This document shows, piece after piece, positions 4,678 to 6,089 of a stretch of DNA of 6,089 nt. The DNA comes from Candidatus Bathyarchaeota archaeon (lineage in GTDB: Archaea > Thermoproteota > Bathyarchaeia > RBG-16-48-13 > JAGMEO01). A model generated the notes under the pieces. The model saw only the letters and a list, made by a program, of their open reading frames with translations. It ran no database searches and was not told where the DNA came from. Where the stretch lies: the NCBI GenBank assembly GCA_023128135.1, contig JAGMEO010000031.1:1-6089 (forward strand). The letters are read 5' to 3'. The position numbers were made by a program, and so were the translations under genes. Numbering within the stretch: the stretch's first letter is position 1; every line of letters begins with the position of its first letter.

Positions 4678-4980
4678 TTAGAACCTAATAATCTGAGCAT
4701 GCGGAACATTTGAAATGGTCATAACAGCCCGTGGGTGTACAAGTCCCTCTCTAATAGCGTTGTTGACTATTGTTGAACCTACAAGATTTGCTGTAGTTGC
4801 TTTTTTCAGCAACTCAATTGCTTCTTCAATGTAAACGAGTCTTCCCCCATAAAAATTGCTTCTGACCTCAAAACTTATCTTTCCTTCTTTCAGAGTCTTT
4901 CCTAAAAGATCTGAATCGCAACAGGCAACGAGAACATGTCTTCCTTGTTTTATCACGTTGACGTATACGTTTAAGGCCAT
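4678..4980 (-). CDS. DUF424 family protein, conserved archaeal, function unknown
   Basis: A 100-residue protein matching the archaeal DUF424 pattern as I remember it: a short N-terminal strand region, CDSDLLGKTLKEG at 21-33, a NFYGG turn at 42-46, a helix, then ANLVGS at 64-69 and the C-terminal block NVPHAQIIRF at 91-100. There is no signal peptide or membrane segment, so it is probably cytosolic. It lies between rio1 and aIF2-beta on the same strand, in a neighbourhood of translation genes; this suggests but does not prove a role in ribosome or tRNA function. The ATG at 4980 has no Shine-Dalgarno. A TATA box at 5011-5017 predicts a leader of only about eight bases, so translation may be close to leaderless. 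A short T-run (minus strand, 4674-4677) follows the stop. Confidence 0.88.
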   Translation of the reverse strand: MALNVYVNVIKQGRHVLVACCDSDLLGKTLKEGKISFEVRSNFYGGRLVYIEEAIELLKKATTANLVGSTIVNNAIREGLVHPRAVMTISNVPHAQIIRF

Positions 4981-5009
4981 GCTTTGTTCAAAACACTGTT
5001 TATTTTTTA

Positions 5010-5018
5010 ATAATATAA
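5010..5018 (-). promoter_or_regulatory. TATA box for the DUF424 gene
   Basis: The minus strand reads TATATTA inside a long A/T tract in the 81-base gap between aIF2-beta and the DUF424 gene. With its centre near 5014 the start would fall around 4988, about eight bases before the ATG. It suggests that the gene has its own promoter and does not depend only on read-through from aIF2-beta. Confidence 0.45.
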
Positions 5019-5061
5019 CCTTACTATTTCAGCATGTACGTTACGTTTCATTCAGTATTTG

Positions 5062-5487
5062 TTATTTTCTTATGGACGACTTGGCTCCACATGCTTCACA
5101 TACGAGGAAGCTTATTCTGCCTTCCCGCACAACTTTTGTATCAGGTTTATTGCAAACTGGACACAGAACCTCCCTGCTAATGAAGCCGTCTAAAAGAGTC
5201 TTTATGGCCTCGTGGTTGAATTGTCCCTTAAAAACAGCGTAATCACCATCAATAACCCCAGAAGTGCCCAATTCTTTGAATAAAAACTTTAAAACATTGC
5301 TTTGATCTCTACGAATACGATCACATATTTCTTTGAAGTTATACAGGAACGTCCTGTTGCCTACCATTTCGCTTTTAGGTGCTGGAACTTCGAATCTTTC
5401 ACTTGTGAGGACTTGTTTTGGAAGGTTTTTGTAAGCCTTCTTTAGAAACCTTTTATATTGTGTCTCTGTTGACAAGTTAAATTTCAA
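5062..5487 (-). CDS. eif2b: Translation initiation factor aIF2 subunit beta
   Basis: Subunit of the aIF2 heterotrimer, which brings Met-tRNAi to the small ribosomal subunit. The 141-residue length is typical of the archaeal protein. The N-terminal helix (YKRFLKKAYKNLP) corresponds to the segment that binds aIF2-gamma. The central alpha-beta domain contains RTFLYNF, ICDRIRRD and FLFKELGTSG (about 45-77). The C-terminal C4 zinc ribbon has CPVC at 109-112 and CEAC at 130-133, all four cysteines present. The start is TTG at 5487; no in-frame ATG lies immediately upstream, and the resulting N-terminus fits the family. No strong Shine-Dalgarno is seen. The gene is divergent from ahcY and followed by the DUF424 gene. 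Confidence 0.96.
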   Translation of the reverse strand: MKFNLSTETQYKRFLKKAYKNLPKQVLTSERFEVPAPKSEMVGNRTFLYNFKEICDRIRRDQSNVLKFLFKELGTSGVIDGDYAVFKGQFNHEAIKTLLDGFISREVLCPVCNKPDTKVVREGRISFLVCEACGAKSSIRK

Positions 5488-5541
5488 TCTCTCAGCGTGT
5501 ATTTTGTGAACGCTGTATAAGGCTTTACGCCTTGATTTAAG

Positions 5542-5549
5542 TTTATAAG
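5542..5549 (+). promoter_or_regulatory. TATA box in the aIF2-beta/ahcY divergent region
   Basis: TTTATAAG on the plus strand is centred about 41 bases before the ahcY TTG, predicting a leader of about 15 bases. Read on the minus strand the same site is CTTATAAA, so it could also serve aIF2-beta with a leader of roughly 33 bases. A separate minus-strand candidate, CTTATAC near 5517-5523, would give aIF2-beta a much shorter leader. Confidence 0.45.
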
Positions 5550-5586
5550 AATAAATGATTAGAACCCTTTTTAAAGAGATGTCTTT

Positions 5587-6089
5587 TTGCTAAAGAAATT
5601 CGAAGTTAAGAACACAAATCTTGCTCCTGAAGGCCAATCTGCGATTCGATGGGCTGAAGCTCATATGCCAGTTTTAATGAGGATCAGGGCAAGATTCCAA
5701 AAAGAGAGACCCTTAAAAGGGGTTCAAATAGGGGCTACATTACATGTGACAAAAGAGACGGCTGTCCTCATTAGAACACTGGCAATGGGAGGTGCTGAAG
5801 TCGCTCTTAGCGGAAGCAATCCTCTGTCAACACAGGACGAGGTTGCTGCTGCGTTAGTTGAAGACGGTGTTCATGTGTATGCTTGGAGAGGGCAAACTTC
5901 AGAGGATTACTACAACTGTATAAACAATGTGATAGAACATAGCCCCCGGATTATACATGACGATGGAGCTGACACAATAACCATAATACATGAAAAAACA
6001 CCTCACCAGGTAAAAGATGTTATTATAGCTCTTGAGGAAACAACTACAGGTGTAGTGCGTCTAAAGGCTATGGAAAAGCAAGGAAATCT
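5587..6089 (+). CDS. ahcY: Adenosylhomocysteinase (S-adenosylhomocysteine hydrolase), 5' part
   Basis: Reversibly hydrolyses S-adenosylhomocysteine to adenosine and homocysteine, relieving product inhibition of methyltransferases; cytosolic, NAD-dependent. The first 167 codons are present and the gene runs off the window, so the NAD-binding Rossmann domain is not visible. Substrate-domain motifs are intact: LHVTKETAVLI at 52-62 with the substrate-contacting His 53, SNPLSTQDEVAAAL at 77-90, DDGAD at 125-129, and EETTTGVVRL at 150-159. The start is TTG at 5587, giving MLKKFEVKNTNLAPEG, which fits the family's usual beginning. The frame has a stop (TAA) just upstream at 5572-5574, and no ATG lies between that stop and the conserved sequence. 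No clear Shine-Dalgarno; a TATA box lies at 5542-5549. Confidence 0.96.
   Translation, partial: MLKKFEVKNTNLAPEGQSAIRWAEAHMPVLMRIRARFQKERPLKGVQIGATLHVTKETAVLIRTLAMGGAEVALSGSNPLSTQDEVAAALVEDGVHVYAWRGQTSEDYYNCINNVIEHSPRIIHDDGADTITIIHEKTPHQVKDVIIALEETTTGVVRLKAMEKQGN

Noticed and set aside
1..6089. CRISPR arrays, insertion sequences, prophage or defence genes
   Set aside because: No regularly spaced repeats, transposase motifs or terminal repeats were seen; all protein genes are conserved housekeeping families.

Overview
The window is archaeal chromosome. Support: both subunits of topoisomerase VI, a RIO1 kinase next to a two-KH Dim2/Pno1 homologue, translation factor aIF2-beta, a DUF424 protein, TATA-type promoters, and tRNA genes interrupted by several small introns with bulge-helix-bulge (BHB) splice motifs. 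Moderate GC, frequent TTG starts and heavy tRNA intron load at non-canonical sites suggest the Thermoproteota/TACK side (for example Bathyarchaeia or relatives). That placement is an inference; no 16S rRNA gene is present.

Layout. 1-78: possible C-terminal tail of a plus-strand gene. 104-221 (minus): tRNA with CAU anticodon, probably Ile2, with two introns and an encoded CCA. 222-392: intergenic stretch between two divergent tRNAs, with TATA-like boxes and a 9-bp inverted repeat. 393-578 (plus): tRNA-Asn(GUU) that I can fold only by removing four introns. 586-4591 (minus): tight operon rio1 > dim2 > top6B > top6A, with overlaps or gaps of a few bases. 4678-4980 (minus): DUF424 gene, probably with its own promoter. 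5062-5487 (minus): aIF2-beta. 5587-6089 (plus): 5' part of adenosylhomocysteinase, divergent from aIF2-beta and sharing a short promoter region with it.

How the genes fit together. RIO1 and Dim2 act in small-subunit maturation and aIF2-beta in initiator tRNA delivery, so the minus-strand block is mostly translation machinery with topoisomerase VI attached, a gene order I recall as common in archaea. Adenosylhomocysteinase clears S-adenosylhomocysteine produced by methyltransferases, including those acting on rRNA and tRNA.

The protein genes are ordinary. The unusual content is the tRNA region: six predicted introns in two tRNA genes, none at the canonical 37/38 site, two sites shared between the genes (30/31 and 43/44), one between bases 8 and 9, and one splitting the T stem. 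Intron boundaries were derived by hand from BHB pairing and from the requirement that the joined exons give a proper cloverleaf.
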